Part shown: positions 1-8,828 of the stretch, in pieces | How positions within the stretch are numbered: the stretch's first letter is position 1 | Layout of the letters: the number at the start of each line of letters is the position of its first letter | Assembly (NCBI RefSeq): GCF_002270485.1 | Contig: NZ_NQOG01000005.1 | Location: 117,082 to 181,081, forward strand | Reading direction: 5' to 3' | Length of the DNA: 64,000 bases | Origin: Anaerostipes hominis (ex Lee et al. 2021) | GTDB lineage: Bacteria > Bacillota > Clostridia > Lachnospirales > Lachnospiraceae | The notes under the pieces: generated by a model | The model's input: only the letters and a program-made list of their open reading frames with translations | The model's database searches: none | Told to the model about the DNA's origin: nothing | Made by a program: the position numbers and the translations under genes

Positions 1-420
1 TTTGAGTGTGATACAACGACGGACTTTTATGTGGATTTTAAGAACGAAAATGATGAGGCAGGTTTAACTGCCTATATGAGTGATCGTTATTATTATGCTA
101 TTTGTGTAAAGAGAAAAAATAATGAAAATTATATTGTTTTACGAAAAAAAATTGCTGATTTTGATATAGAGGAAACGGCGGTATTACTGGAGGATGATCA
201 TGTAGTTCTTGGAATAGAAGCGGATGAAAAAATGTACAAATTCTATTTTAAGGATTCAAAAAATAAAAAATGGTTTATTGGAAAAGCTGAATGCAGATTT
301 TTGGCAAGTGAAATCTCTGCAACTTTTACAGGAACTATTTTGGGAATTTATGTTACTGCAAATGGGAATGAAGAAACTCCGAAAATATGTGTTAATAATT
401 TTAAATATGGTACTTTATAG
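1..420 (+). CDS. C-terminal end of a GH43-type beta-xylosidase/arabinofuranosidase (5' truncated by window edge)
   Basis: The reading frame is open from base 1 and ends with TAG at 420, so only the last 139 residues are present. The sequence matches the concanavalin-A-like beta-sandwich that follows the catalytic propeller in GH43 beta-xylosidases: an early KNENDEAGL stretch, the DRYYYAICVKR strand and the late FTGTILGIYVTANG strand are typical of that domain. The catalytic part lies outside the window, so substrate preference (xylosides or arabinosides) cannot be read here. The GH42, GH32 and GH3 genes that follow suggest a plant-oligosaccharide locus. The internal ATG at 31 is not the real start, because the domain continues upstream of it. 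Confidence 0.8.
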   Translation, partial: FECDTTTDFYVDFKNENDEAGLTAYMSDRYYYAICVKRKNNENYIVLRKKIADFDIEETAVLLEDDHVVLGIEADEKMYKFYFKDSKNKKWFIGKAECRFLASEISATFTGTILGIYVTANGNEETPKICVNNFKYGTL

Positions 421-599
421 GTTAGAAATTGTACTATCGAGAGGATAAAATATTTGATTATGAAAAAGGGCTGTAAAAAAGTCTTTATCTAGGAAGCGCC
501 AGAACTGGCAAATGCTGAGTCTGGAGAGACCTCTTCAATTATTATAATGCAGTTTCCAGGCATCTCTTGTAAAGACAATAAAGTAGTGGATTAGACAAT

Positions 600-1148
600 T
601 CAATTATCGTAAAATTTGCGGCAGTACCACATCTTCGTAGAGCGGTGCCTGCCGTCTTCTAGTTTATAGTCCTCTTTCTCCCGCTTGTTGGAGCGTTCTG
701 CGGAAGCTCTTCCGGCATATTCCTTTTCCCCTGCTTTGCTGTCCCTTGGCGGTTTGTTAAACAACCTTGGATTGTCATCCGTAAAGATGTGTACAGTCCG
801 GCCGTATTTCACTGGTGAACAGGGATGCTCACAGAAGCAGCCACGTTTCCGGTTTGCTTTTGGGCACCAGTACTTTGCACGGTGCTTGGCAGCCTCATAT
901 CCATCTTTGTGCATGCGTAAGCCCAACTTACAGACAGGGACACCGTCATCGTCAATGGTGAAATCGTCTTTATACGTGAAATGCCCGGAGTGTCCCGGGT
1001 TCAGGTCCATAAAGGGTGTGGTGTTCTCCCTTGTGCAGTATTCATAGACAGCGTAGGCATCATGGGCGGAATCCAGAGGGAGCTTCTTAATGCGCAGTTC
1101 CGGAAGATACGCTTTCATGGTGAAAAAGGAATGGAGAAAGGAAAGCAT
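600..1148 (-). pseudogene. Truncated DDE transposase remnant
   Basis: The 182-residue minus-strand frame contains the C-terminal part of a DDE-type transposase common in Firmicutes. Visible landmarks are an aspartate in LDSAHDAYAVYEYC, the cysteine-rich segment around CPKANRKRGCFCEHPC, KYGRTVHIFTDDNPRLF and the late RSNKREKEDYKLEDGRHRS block, whose glutamate is the probable third catalytic residue. Family members are normally more than 400 residues, and the N-terminal half with the first catalytic aspartate is missing. The C-terminus also stops early, shortly after the MWYCR motif. No flanking inverted repeats were recognised. This is an immobile IS relic; the exact IS family is not certain. 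Confidence 0.75.
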
Positions 1149-1221
1149 GTCATGCCGGGAAGCCTTATAAAATCAGGACTGAAGATTCCGAGAAGTTATT
1201 GAAAGAAGAAGGAAGGTAAAA

Positions 1222-1496
1222 ATGCGACTGAAAAATAAGAGAAAGAAACGATCATCTTGTTTAACGAGTCCGCGGGTGAGGCGAGCATCTATACGTATAA
1301 TGCCGGATTAAAAACTTGTTTGGAAAAGTTCAGCAGACAGTATCCGCAATTCTGCCGTATGAAAGAACAGAATAGATATGGCGGTGTGGAGTATTTGATC
1401 GATAAATCCAGACTATCTATTCATTTACAGTCATCGTATAGTAAAGAACGAATTGAGACTGTAACTCGAAATCTAAAAAATGGATTATGCAGATAA
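1222..1496 (+). pseudogene. Frameshifted small protein of a mobile-element-associated family
   Basis: A good Shine-Dalgarno site (GGAAGG, 1211-1216) precedes an ATG at 1222, but that frame leaves the conserved sequence after a few codons. From about 1239 the conserved frame (IILFNESAGEASIYTYNAGL, then KSRLSIHLQSSYSKER) runs to a TAA ending at 1496, with a TAA at 1236-1238 just upstream. The simplest reading is a one-base frameshift in the A-rich stretch 1230-1247. Similar about 80-90 residue proteins occur beside conjugative elements and phages in gut Firmicutes; their function is unknown to me. A short in-frame tail ending at the TAA at 1217-1219 may be the end of another lost gene. Confidence 0.5.
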
Positions 1497-1523
1497 TTAA
1501 AATGATAATGAACTGAAAAAGTA

Positions 1524-1575
1524 AGAGGATGTTCCAAAACAAGAATGATTATTAAATAGCTTTGGAACATTCTCT
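1524..1575. terminator. Long-stem hairpin downstream of the mobile-element remnant
   Basis: Left arm 1524-1538 and right arm 1561-1575 pair over 15 positions with one G-U pair, around a 22-base loop. No clean T run follows on the plus strand. It may terminate the remnant gene or be part of an IS end. The rest of 1497-1714 shows no gene. Confidence 0.45.
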
Positions 1576-1714
1576 TCGTTAGATTAAGCCTTGTTGGAGG
1601 GAAGATTTTTTGTTAATAGTATTGTATAAAGATATTCTTGACAAAGAGTCCTGAATAATTATTTTGAGCTTGTGCACAGATTGCCTCTTGGATGGATTTG
1701 CTATTTTTATATGC

Positions 1715-3748
1715 TCAAATTTCCTTAATTTTTTTTCGGCAAATCACAGTAGAATATCCGCATACACCTCCGTCATAGCTCCCCCATAAAATTTCTGTGT
1801 TTTTGGGAATTCTAATAGATATTTTGTGGTCAGTATAATTTTGAATAAATAGATATTCATATTTTTCTCCAGATCTACTTGATACCTCAATACCATCGGG
1901 TATATCTGTCATAATTTGTTGTAGTTGATTTTCTGTGATTATTCTATTATATAAATCATGATAAAAGTTCATTTCTGCATCGGCACATACATAATATGCA
2001 ATTCCTTTTCCATATTTATGCCGTGTAAGTGCGGGATAACCTTTATAAAAATTATCACCGTAAACCATAAGGGGCTCAGCATCTTTGAGACGCACTAAAT
2101 CACATAAATGTTTACAGGAATACGAATTTTTCATATTCATCGGATTGCCTGTAAAAGGAAGTAGATGATTGACTTCGTGATCGCATAAGCTATCAATCTC
2201 TTCACTACGTAATCCTAAAACATCCATAAGACCATGAGGTGTTCCACCAAGGAAACACAGATCTGTCTCATCTACTATCCCACTCCAATATGTCATGATT
2301 AAGATTCCACCGTGTTCAACAAATTTTTTTAGTTTTTTTTCAAATCCGTTACGGAACATATAAAGCATAGGTGCAGCGATAATTTGATATTGTTCTAAGG
2401 ATTGATCCATATTTATTATATCCGTGTTTAAACCGTTTTCACGCAACCCGCGATATGACTTTAGGGCTGCTTCATGGTAATATAGTCCCTCATTTCTTGG
2501 ACCTTTCGCGTTTTCCATAGCCCATCTACTTTCCATGTCATATATAATTGCGGCAGTAGCATGAACACGTGTGTTAGTAATCTCTTTGATTTGTTTTAGT
2601 GCTTTTCCCAGTTCTGATACTTCGCGGAATACACGAGTATCCGCTTCCCCATAATGATCAATTACTGCACCATGAAATTTCTCAAACCCCCCTCGACTCT
2701 GACGAATTTGAAAGAATTGAACACTGCAGGATCCATGCGCAATGGCCTGAAGGGATGCATTAGATAACAGGCCAGGTTTTTTAATTTTGCTGATGTTCAT
2801 CCAGTTAGGGCTGGCGGGACATGATTCCATTAGAAAGAAAGGTTTTTGTTTCATAGAGCGCATAAGATCATGTTGCATTGCTGTGTCATATGCTGTTTGA
2901 ATATCTGGTTGTTGATGCCATGCAGGATAGCTATCCCAGGAGATATACTCTACATGTTCTGCGAGCCGGTAATAGTTAAGTCCTGTATAGTCATCCATAA
3001 AATTTACCACTGCGGGCTGTGTTGCTCCAGCATCGCGGAGAGCTTTTATCTCACAACACATAAAGTCGGTGGTTTGATCTGTTACAAATCGTTTCCAGTC
3101 CAGTGAAAGCCCATGAAGACCTTTGTCACCGATAAATGAAGGACTTTCAATTTGATCGAAAGAATTATATGTATGGCTCCAGAATGTTGTCCACCATGCA
3201 TGGTTCAATTTATCAATACTTTGATATTTGCTTTTCAACCAATTTCGGAACGCATTTTGGCATAGAGGACAATGACATTCATCTCGATATTCGTTTGAGA
3301 TATGCCACATAATTACTGCCGGATGATTTTTGAAATTTTCTGCAAGCTTCTGATTGATGATACGAACTCTTTCACGATATGCGGGTGAAGTGTAGCAATG
3401 ATTATGCCTTTCACCGTATAGATAACGCATACGATTTTCCTGTACTCGCAGTACTTCAGGATATTTTTCTGCCAGCCAGCGGGGGCGAGAGCCTGATGGG
3501 GTCGCAAGAATTACACGAATATCGTGACAATACAGACTATCTATAATTTCTTGAAGCCATTCAAAATGGAATTCATTTTCCTGTGGTTCCAGTACAGACC
3601 AAGAAAATACACCGAGAGTCACGGTGTTGATACCTGCTTTTTTCATTAAAGTAATGTCTTTCTTTAATATGTCTGGTTGGTCAAGCCATTGCTCAGGGTT
3701 GTAATCTCCGCCATAGATAAAATGGTTAGATAAAAAGATATCTTTCAT
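1715..3748 (-). CDS. GH42 beta-galactosidase
   Basis: The 677-residue protein has the length and layout of GH42 enzymes: a TIM barrel, a trimerisation domain and a short C-terminal beta domain. GGDYNPEQW near residue 14 opens the barrel. The acid/base is Glu153 in WHISNEY and the nucleophile is Glu309 in FFLMES. Cys118, Cys158, Cys160 and Cys163 form the usual GH42 zinc cluster. There is no signal peptide, so it should act in the cytoplasm on imported beta-galactosides. Translation starts at 3748 behind GAGAGGAG. It is divergent from the GH32-PTS operon, with 191 bases between them, so the two may share control. The exact galactoside linkage is not evident. Confidence 0.93.
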   Translation of the reverse strand: MKDIFLSNHFIYGGDYNPEQWLDQPDILKKDITLMKKAGINTVTLGVFSWSVLEPQENEFHFEWLQEIIDSLYCHDIRVILATPSGSRPRWLAEKYPEVLRVQENRMRYLYGERHNHCYTSPAYRERVRIINQKLAENFKNHPAVIMWHISNEYRDECHCPLCQNAFRNWLKSKYQSIDKLNHAWWTTFWSHTYNSFDQIESPSFIGDKGLHGLSLDWKRFVTDQTTDFMCCEIKALRDAGATQPAVVNFMDDYTGLNYYRLAEHVEYISWDSYPAWHQQPDIQTAYDTAMQHDLMRSMKQKPFFLMESCPASPNWMNISKIKKPGLLSNASLQAIAHGSCSVQFFQIRQSRGGFEKFHGAVIDHYGEADTRVFREVSELGKALKQIKEITNTRVHATAAIIYDMESRWAMENAKGPRNEGLYYHEAALKSYRGLRENGLNTDIINMDQSLEQYQIIAAPMLYMFRNGFEKKLKKFVEHGGILIMTYWSGIVDETDLCFLGGTPHGLMDVLGLRSEEIDSLCDHEVNHLLPFTGNPMNMKNSYSCKHLCDLVRLKDAEPLMVYGDNFYKGYPALTRHKYGKGIAYYVCADAEMNFYHDLYNRIITENQLQQIMTDIPDGIEVSSRSGEKYEYLFIQNYTDHKISIRIPKNTEILWGSYDGGVCGYSTVICRKKIKEI

Positions 3749-3810
3749 CTAAAAATCTCCTCTCAAAATCAGTTATATGTTTCAGAGTATAAAGCTATCT
3801 TTGATTCAGA

Positions 3811-3882
3811 GCAATACTTTGTACTGCAATAAACCGTCCACCTTTTTGCACAGCTAATAGGCAAAAAAAAGATTTTTTTGCG
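3811..3882. promoter_or_regulatory. Palindromes in the divergent GH42/GH32 promoter region
   Basis: The 191-base region between the divergent start codons holds an imperfect palindrome at 3811-3827 (GCAATACTTTGTACTGC) and an A/T palindrome at about 3861-3882 (GC, A-run, T-run, GC). Either could be an operator for the PRD regulator encoded downstream. No clear sigma-A promoter pair was found, so this is tentative. Confidence 0.3.
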
Positions 3883-3939
3883 ATAAATAATTAGGATAAA
3901 ATGAGAAATGTAAGAAGATAAAGGAAAGGAGAAGAGAAA

Positions 3940-5256
3940 ATGATGAAACCAGAATATCACATAACGCCGGAATATGGATTTCTTAATGACCCAAACGGAT
4001 TAGCACAGTTTAATGGAAAATATCATGTGTTTTATCAGTGGCTTCCAGAAGTAACCCCGCAGGGAAATAAGCGGTGGCGACATTGTGAATCAGATGATTT
4101 GATTCAGTGGAAGGATAAGGGCTGTGGGTTACAACCGGAAGAGTGGTTTGAGAAAAACGGCTGTTATTCAGGTTCAGGTGTCATTGACAATGGACAATAT
4201 TATCTGTTTTATACAGGTAATGTCAGAGACAAAACCGGGGGCCGGGAAACCTATCAGTGTGCAGCGGTCTCAGCGGATGGAAACAATTTCACAAAAATAG
4301 GACCAGTAGCCTATCTTACAGAAGCATATACATCTCATTTTAGAGATCCCAAAGTGTGGCATAAAAATGGAAGATGGTGGATGATTGTTGGTGCTCAAAC
4401 AAAGAAATTAAAGGGAAATGTGGCGCTGTATGTATCGGATAATTTAAAAGAATGGAAATGGCTTGGCAATCTGTTGGACGAATCCATGGATTGGGGGTAT
4501 ATGTGCGAGTGTCCAGATATCATTGAAAGTGAAAAACGGGATTTTCTTGTTGTGAGCAGACAGAAGGAAGACGGTTGCCGTGCCATGGCATTTGCTGGAA
4601 AGATGGATTATAAAATAGGAAGATTCAAAATAGAAGATTGTTCAGGAAAGTATCTGGATGAAGGAATGGATTTTTATGCACCGCAGAGCTTTGTTGATGA
4701 GAAAGGAAGATGCCTTCTTTTCGGATGGCTTGGCTCCGGAGAATTTGACTATCAAATGAGCCAGCCTGCAGTAAAAGAAGGATGGCTTCACAGTCTAACG
4801 ATACCTAGAGAGATTTTTGTTAAGGACGGTGAACTTTGCCAGAGACCGGCAGAAGAATTAAAAGTTTTGAGAAAGCAGAGACAGAAGTTTTTCAGCTGTG
4901 GAAACACTATGATAGATCCAGAATCCTCATGCATAGAAGTCTATGCAAAAGGACTGACAGGAAAATCGATATCAATTGATATTGGTGGAGTGTTGAAAAT
5001 AGATTATTCAAAAGATAGTAAGGCGTTACGTGTACAGAGAAAAAAATGGGATGTTGACGAGTATGATGAACGGATGCTTGTGGTAAAAAATTTAGTCGAT
5101 ATTCACATCTTTCTAGATAACTGTACAGCAGAGATATTTGTCAATGAGGGAAAGACTGTACTTACCATGAAAGCTTATTTTGACGTTGATACTAAGATAC
5201 TGGTTTATTCAGATAAGCAAATTGAAGTTCAGACATGGTTATTGGAGGTAAAATGA
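3940..5256 (+). CDS. GH32 beta-fructofuranosidase / sucrose-6-phosphate hydrolase
   Basis: This 438-residue enzyme carries the three GH32 acidic motifs: NDPNG with nucleophile Asp17, RDP with Asp136 and ECP with acid/base Glu190. A five-bladed propeller is followed by a beta-sandwich from about residue 310. No signal peptide is present, so it is intracellular. The stop codon overlaps the start of the adjacent PTS EIIBC gene as ATGA, which implies translational coupling. A PTS-linked GH32 would be expected to split phosphorylated sucrose or a beta-fructoside; that specificity is inferred from context. Start: ATG at 3940 after AGGAAAGGAG; the ATG at 3943 is equally possible. Confidence 0.92.
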   Translation: MMKPEYHITPEYGFLNDPNGLAQFNGKYHVFYQWLPEVTPQGNKRWRHCESDDLIQWKDKGCGLQPEEWFEKNGCYSGSGVIDNGQYYLFYTGNVRDKTGGRETYQCAAVSADGNNFTKIGPVAYLTEAYTSHFRDPKVWHKNGRWWMIVGAQTKKLKGNVALYVSDNLKEWKWLGNLLDESMDWGYMCECPDIIESEKRDFLVVSRQKEDGCRAMAFAGKMDYKIGRFKIEDCSGKYLDEGMDFYAPQSFVDEKGRCLLFGWLGSGEFDYQMSQPAVKEGWLHSLTIPREIFVKDGELCQRPAEELKVLRKQRQKFFSCGNTMIDPESSCIEVYAKGLTGKSISIDIGGVLKIDYSKDSKALRVQRKKWDVDEYDERMLVVKNLVDIHIFLDNCTAEIFVNEGKTVLTMKAYFDVDTKILVYSDKQIEVQTWLLEVK

Positions 5257-6656
5257 TGGGTAATACAACAGATTATAATGCGATAGCAAAACAGATTATC
5301 GAGACAGTTGGAGGAGCAGATAATATTATCTCGGCCGCGCACTGCGCAACAAGGCTCCGCTTGATCGTAAAGAATAGAGACATTATAGATGATAAAAAAA
5401 TTGAGGAAATTGATCTTGTAAAAGGATGTTTTTTTACCGCAGGGCAGTATCAAATTATATTGGGGACGGGAATTGTCAATAAGGTTTATGATGAAGTAAT
5501 TAAAATAGGAATATCCGGTTCATCTAAAAATGAACAGGCGGCTGCAGCAGCGGAAAAGGGAAATACAGCGCAGAGACTAGTTCGTGTATTTGCGGATGTA
5601 TTTGTTCCTATCATACCGGTTATGGTAGCGACAGGTCTATTTATGGGACTTAGAGGTCTTCTTACACAAGAGGCTCTGCTAGCATTCTTTGGAATGTCAG
5701 CTGATGCAATTCCGCAACAGTTTCTTGACTTTACATCCATACTTACAGATACAGCATTTAGTTTTTTACCAGTACTTGTATGTTGGTCGGCATTTAAAAA
5801 ATTTGGTGGGTCCCCAGTGCTTGGTATTGTAATTGGCTTGATGCTTGTAAGTAATGTGTTGCCTACGTCTTGGGACGTGGCTCAAGGCGTGACAGAGCCA
5901 ATGACATTTTTTGGATTTATTGATGTGAGTGGTTATCAGAGTTCAGTTCTTCCAGCATTTATTATTGGATTTTTAGGTTCAAAAGTGGAACAGTGGTTAC
6001 ATGATCATGTAATAAATGCACTTGACTTGATTGTAACTCCGTTTGTGACAGTTTTTGTTTCCCTCTGTCTAGGACTTTTTATTGTAGGACCTATCTTCCA
6101 TACGGTCGAGATGGCTCTTGTAGGTGTTGTTACAGCACTTTTTTCACTTCCCTTTGGTATTGGAGGACTCATTTGGGGAGCATTATGTCAGGTGATTGTT
6201 ATTACAGGAGTACACCATGCACTTAATTTGGTTGAAATTGAGATGTTGGCAAGTACATCATGGAATCCAGTCAATCCAGTGGGCTCATGCGGTATTGTTG
6301 CACAGGCTGGTGCTGCGATGGCAGTTGCTGTAAAATCAAAATCGGCAAAAATGAAATCCCTTGCTTTCCCATCTTCGGTATCGGCGCTTCTTGGAATTAC
6401 GGAACCTGCAATTTTTGGTGTTAACCTTAGGATGGTGAATCCATTTGTATGGGGATGTGTAGGAGGCGGCATCGGAGGATGGTTGGCTGCGTTATTAAAT
6501 TTGAGAGGTACAGGGATGTCTGTGACCGGTATACCCGGAATGTTACTGTATTTAAATGATCAACTTCCGCTCTACATATTTGTGAATGCGGCAGCGTTTG
6601 CAGTGGCATTTGTGCTCACATTCTTATTTGGAATGAAAGGAAAAGAACAGGAGTAA
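5253..6656 (+). CDS. PTS EIIBC, sucrose/beta-glucoside (Glc superfamily) type
   Basis: The N-terminal EIIB domain (about residues 1-85) has the phosphorylated cysteine at Cys31 in HCATRLRL. From about residue 105 an EIIC domain with around ten membrane segments follows, with the conserved GVHHALNLVE loop and the late GITEPAIFGVNLR segment of the sucrose/beta-glucoside branch. No EIIA domain is fused; a separate EIIA gene closes the operon at 10307. I take the start as ATG 5253, which overlaps the GH32 stop and sits behind GGAGG at 5244-5248, rather than the in-frame ATG at 5235 inside that ribosome site. Expected role: uptake and phosphorylation of a disaccharide at the membrane. The exact sugar is inferred from the GH32 and GH3 neighbours. 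Confidence 0.92.
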   Translation: MMGNTTDYNAIAKQIIETVGGADNIISAAHCATRLRLIVKNRDIIDDKKIEEIDLVKGCFFTAGQYQIILGTGIVNKVYDEVIKIGISGSSKNEQAAAAAEKGNTAQRLVRVFADVFVPIIPVMVATGLFMGLRGLLTQEALLAFFGMSADAIPQQFLDFTSILTDTAFSFLPVLVCWSAFKKFGGSPVLGIVIGLMLVSNVLPTSWDVAQGVTEPMTFFGFIDVSGYQSSVLPAFIIGFLGSKVEQWLHDHVINALDLIVTPFVTVFVSLCLGLFIVGPIFHTVEMALVGVVTALFSLPFGIGGLIWGALCQVIVITGVHHALNLVEIEMLASTSWNPVNPVGSCGIVAQAGAAMAVAVKSKSAKMKSLAFPSSVSALLGITEPAIFGVNLRMVNPFVWGCVGGGIGGWLAALLNLRGTGMSVTGIPGMLLYLNDQLPLYIFVNAAAFAVAFVLTFLFGMKGKEQE

Positions 6657-6657
6657 C

Positions 6658-8802
6658 ATGGATAATAGTCAGATTAGAGCGCTGATTGGTAAGATGACTC
6701 CAGAAGAAAAAGCCGGGCAGCTAACACAGCTGCCTACTCGGCTTTTTGGAAATAATGAAAGTGAGCTTACCGGTACAGATAATAGATTGCGTATTACAGA
6801 TGAAGAAAAATGGTTGGCAGGAAGCCTTTTAGGCCGACTTGATGCGAATTCTATGCGACATATTCAAAAAGAAAACATGAGCAGGAGTCGGCTTGGGATA
6901 CCAATGATGTTTATGACAGATATCATACATGGATATCGCACAATTTTTCCGGTGCCACTTGCTCTGTCGTGTTCATTTGACACATCTCTTGCATGGAGAT
7001 GTGCAAGATGTAGTGCAGAAGAAGGAAGCGCGGCAGGATATCAGGTGACGTTTTCACCTATGGTGGATTTAGTACGTGATCCCAGATGGGGAAGAGTAAT
7101 GGAGAGCTTCGGTGAAGACAGTAAACTTTCTTGCGAATTTGGGAGAGCAATGGTACAGGGATATCAGGGAAATGACCTGAAAAATCCATCTACACTGGCA
7201 GCCTGTGCTAAGCATTTTGTTGGATATGGAGCAGCTGAAGGGGGACGGGATTATAATCAAGCTGATTTATCTGATTACACGCTTTATAATCAATACTTTC
7301 CTTCCTTCCAGGGGTGCATTGTAAATAATGTAAAACTTGTAATGGCAGCTTTTGAATCCGTAAATGGGATACCTGCTACAGCCAATAAGCGATTTCTAAA
7401 GAAAATTCTCCGGGAAGAACTGGGGTTTAATGGGATTATCATTTCAGATTGGAATGCTTTGCCGGAATTGATTTGTCATGGTGTGGCTGAAAATGAAAAG
7501 GATGCGGCTGAATTGGCCTTGAAATCAGGAATTCAGATAGAAATGGCGTCTGATATTATTTTTAAACATATTAGATTGATTCTGGAAGAAAACCCTGATC
7601 TCGAAAAAATACTGGATGAAGCCGTGGAAAAGGTTCTTACGCTAAAAGCAGAGCTTGGACTATTCGAGGATCCATACCGGGGTGTAAGCAGAGAAAACGA
7701 GCAAAAAACCCTTATTAGCATAGAAAAACGCCGTGCTGCTTTGATTGCAGCGCAGGAGTCTAGTGTCCTTCTGAAGAATGAAGGGATATTGCCACTCAAA
7801 AAAGATTGTCCAATTGTTTTGACCGGTCCATATGCTGATTCCGGAGATATCCTCGGTCCATGGTCGGTGGATGGAAGGATAGAGGATGCAGTTTCTGTTT
7901 TGGAAGGATTGAAAAACAGAGGGGGAAAGATTATTGATGTAATTCAAACCGGATCTGAGAATATTGCTCCAGAAATGACAGAGAGCATCTTGTCTTCAGC
8001 AAAGCAGGCGGATATTGTGCTGCTAACTTTGGGGGAACCGGTATCGTGGTCTGGAGAAGCCGGAAGCAGATCTTTAATAGAAATTCCGAAAGATCAGTGC
8101 AAGCTTTTACAAAAATTGCATAAGAATGGTGTTAAGACGGTAGTGTTGCTGTTCAATGGAAGACCTCTTGATTTAAGATCCATTTTACCGTGGGCAGATG
8201 CTATTCTTGAAATGTGGTTTCCTGGAACAGAGGGAGGAAATGCAGCTGCAGATCTTGTATATGGAAATGTGAATCCATCCGGTCATCTGACTATGAGTTT
8301 TCCCTATGGGAGTGGGCAAATTCCAGTCTATTATAATAGAGGTAGAACTGGTCGCCCGGCAGAATATCTACAGTCTGAACCAAGATATAAGTCTCAATAT
8401 TTGGATATTCCTAATGAACCTCTTTACTCATTCGGTTTTGGAATGAGTTATACAGAATATTGTGTGAGGAAGAACGGTGAGATAAAGAAAAAAGGGAATG
8501 GAAATTATGTGATTCCTATTTATGTTTCAAATATTGGAAACATGGACGGTAAAATTGTGGTGCAAATATATATTCATAAGATTAAATCTATTATCTCTCG
8601 TCCTGTGCAGGAGCTTGTAACATGGGAAAAGATTTTATTGAAAGCAGGTGAAGAAAGAAAAATTGAAATTGTGTTGAATTCAGATGTGTGGAATTATTGG
8701 ATTCCAGGAGAAGGCTGGACAAAAGATATAGGTGACTATATAATTACTGCTAGCACAGATAGTCAACATAAAGATGTTAAATGGGAACTGACTGTAAAAT
8801 GA
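6658..8802 (+). CDS. GH3 beta-glucosidase
   Basis: This 714-residue protein has the GH3 barrel first (about 1-330), then the alpha/beta sandwich (about 360-590) and a fibronectin-III-like C-terminal domain. The nucleophile is Asp264 in the IIISDWNA motif. The substrate-binding KHFVGYG and DPRWGRVMESFGED segments are intact. No signal peptide is visible, so it is intracellular. It begins one base after the EIIBC stop, with an ACAGGAG ribosome site inside that gene. Beta-glucosidase or beta-xylosidase activity cannot be separated from sequence alone. Its position in a PTS operon suggests hydrolysis of imported beta-glycosides alongside the GH32 enzyme. Confidence 0.92.
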   Translation: MDNSQIRALIGKMTPEEKAGQLTQLPTRLFGNNESELTGTDNRLRITDEEKWLAGSLLGRLDANSMRHIQKENMSRSRLGIPMMFMTDIIHGYRTIFPVPLALSCSFDTSLAWRCARCSAEEGSAAGYQVTFSPMVDLVRDPRWGRVMESFGEDSKLSCEFGRAMVQGYQGNDLKNPSTLAACAKHFVGYGAAEGGRDYNQADLSDYTLYNQYFPSFQGCIVNNVKLVMAAFESVNGIPATANKRFLKKILREELGFNGIIISDWNALPELICHGVAENEKDAAELALKSGIQIEMASDIIFKHIRLILEENPDLEKILDEAVEKVLTLKAELGLFEDPYRGVSRENEQKTLISIEKRRAALIAAQESSVLLKNEGILPLKKDCPIVLTGPYADSGDILGPWSVDGRIEDAVSVLEGLKNRGGKIIDVIQTGSENIAPEMTESILSSAKQADIVLLTLGEPVSWSGEAGSRSLIEIPKDQCKLLQKLHKNGVKTVVLLFNGRPLDLRSILPWADAILEMWFPGTEGGNAAADLVYGNVNPSGHLTMSFPYGSGQIPVYYNRGRTGRPAEYLQSEPRYKSQYLDIPNEPLYSFGFGMSYTEYCVRKNGEIKKKGNGNYVIPIYVSNIGNMDGKIVVQIYIHKIKSIISRPVQELVTWEKILLKAGEERKIEIVLNSDVWNYWIPGEGWTKDIGDYIITASTDSQHKDVKWELTVK

Positions 8803-8828
8803 GATAAGCTGAAAGGCAGGAACAGTAC

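Noticed and set aside
685..1047. 120-residue plus-strand frame
   Set aside because: It is antisense to the transposase remnant, which carries the conserved motifs.
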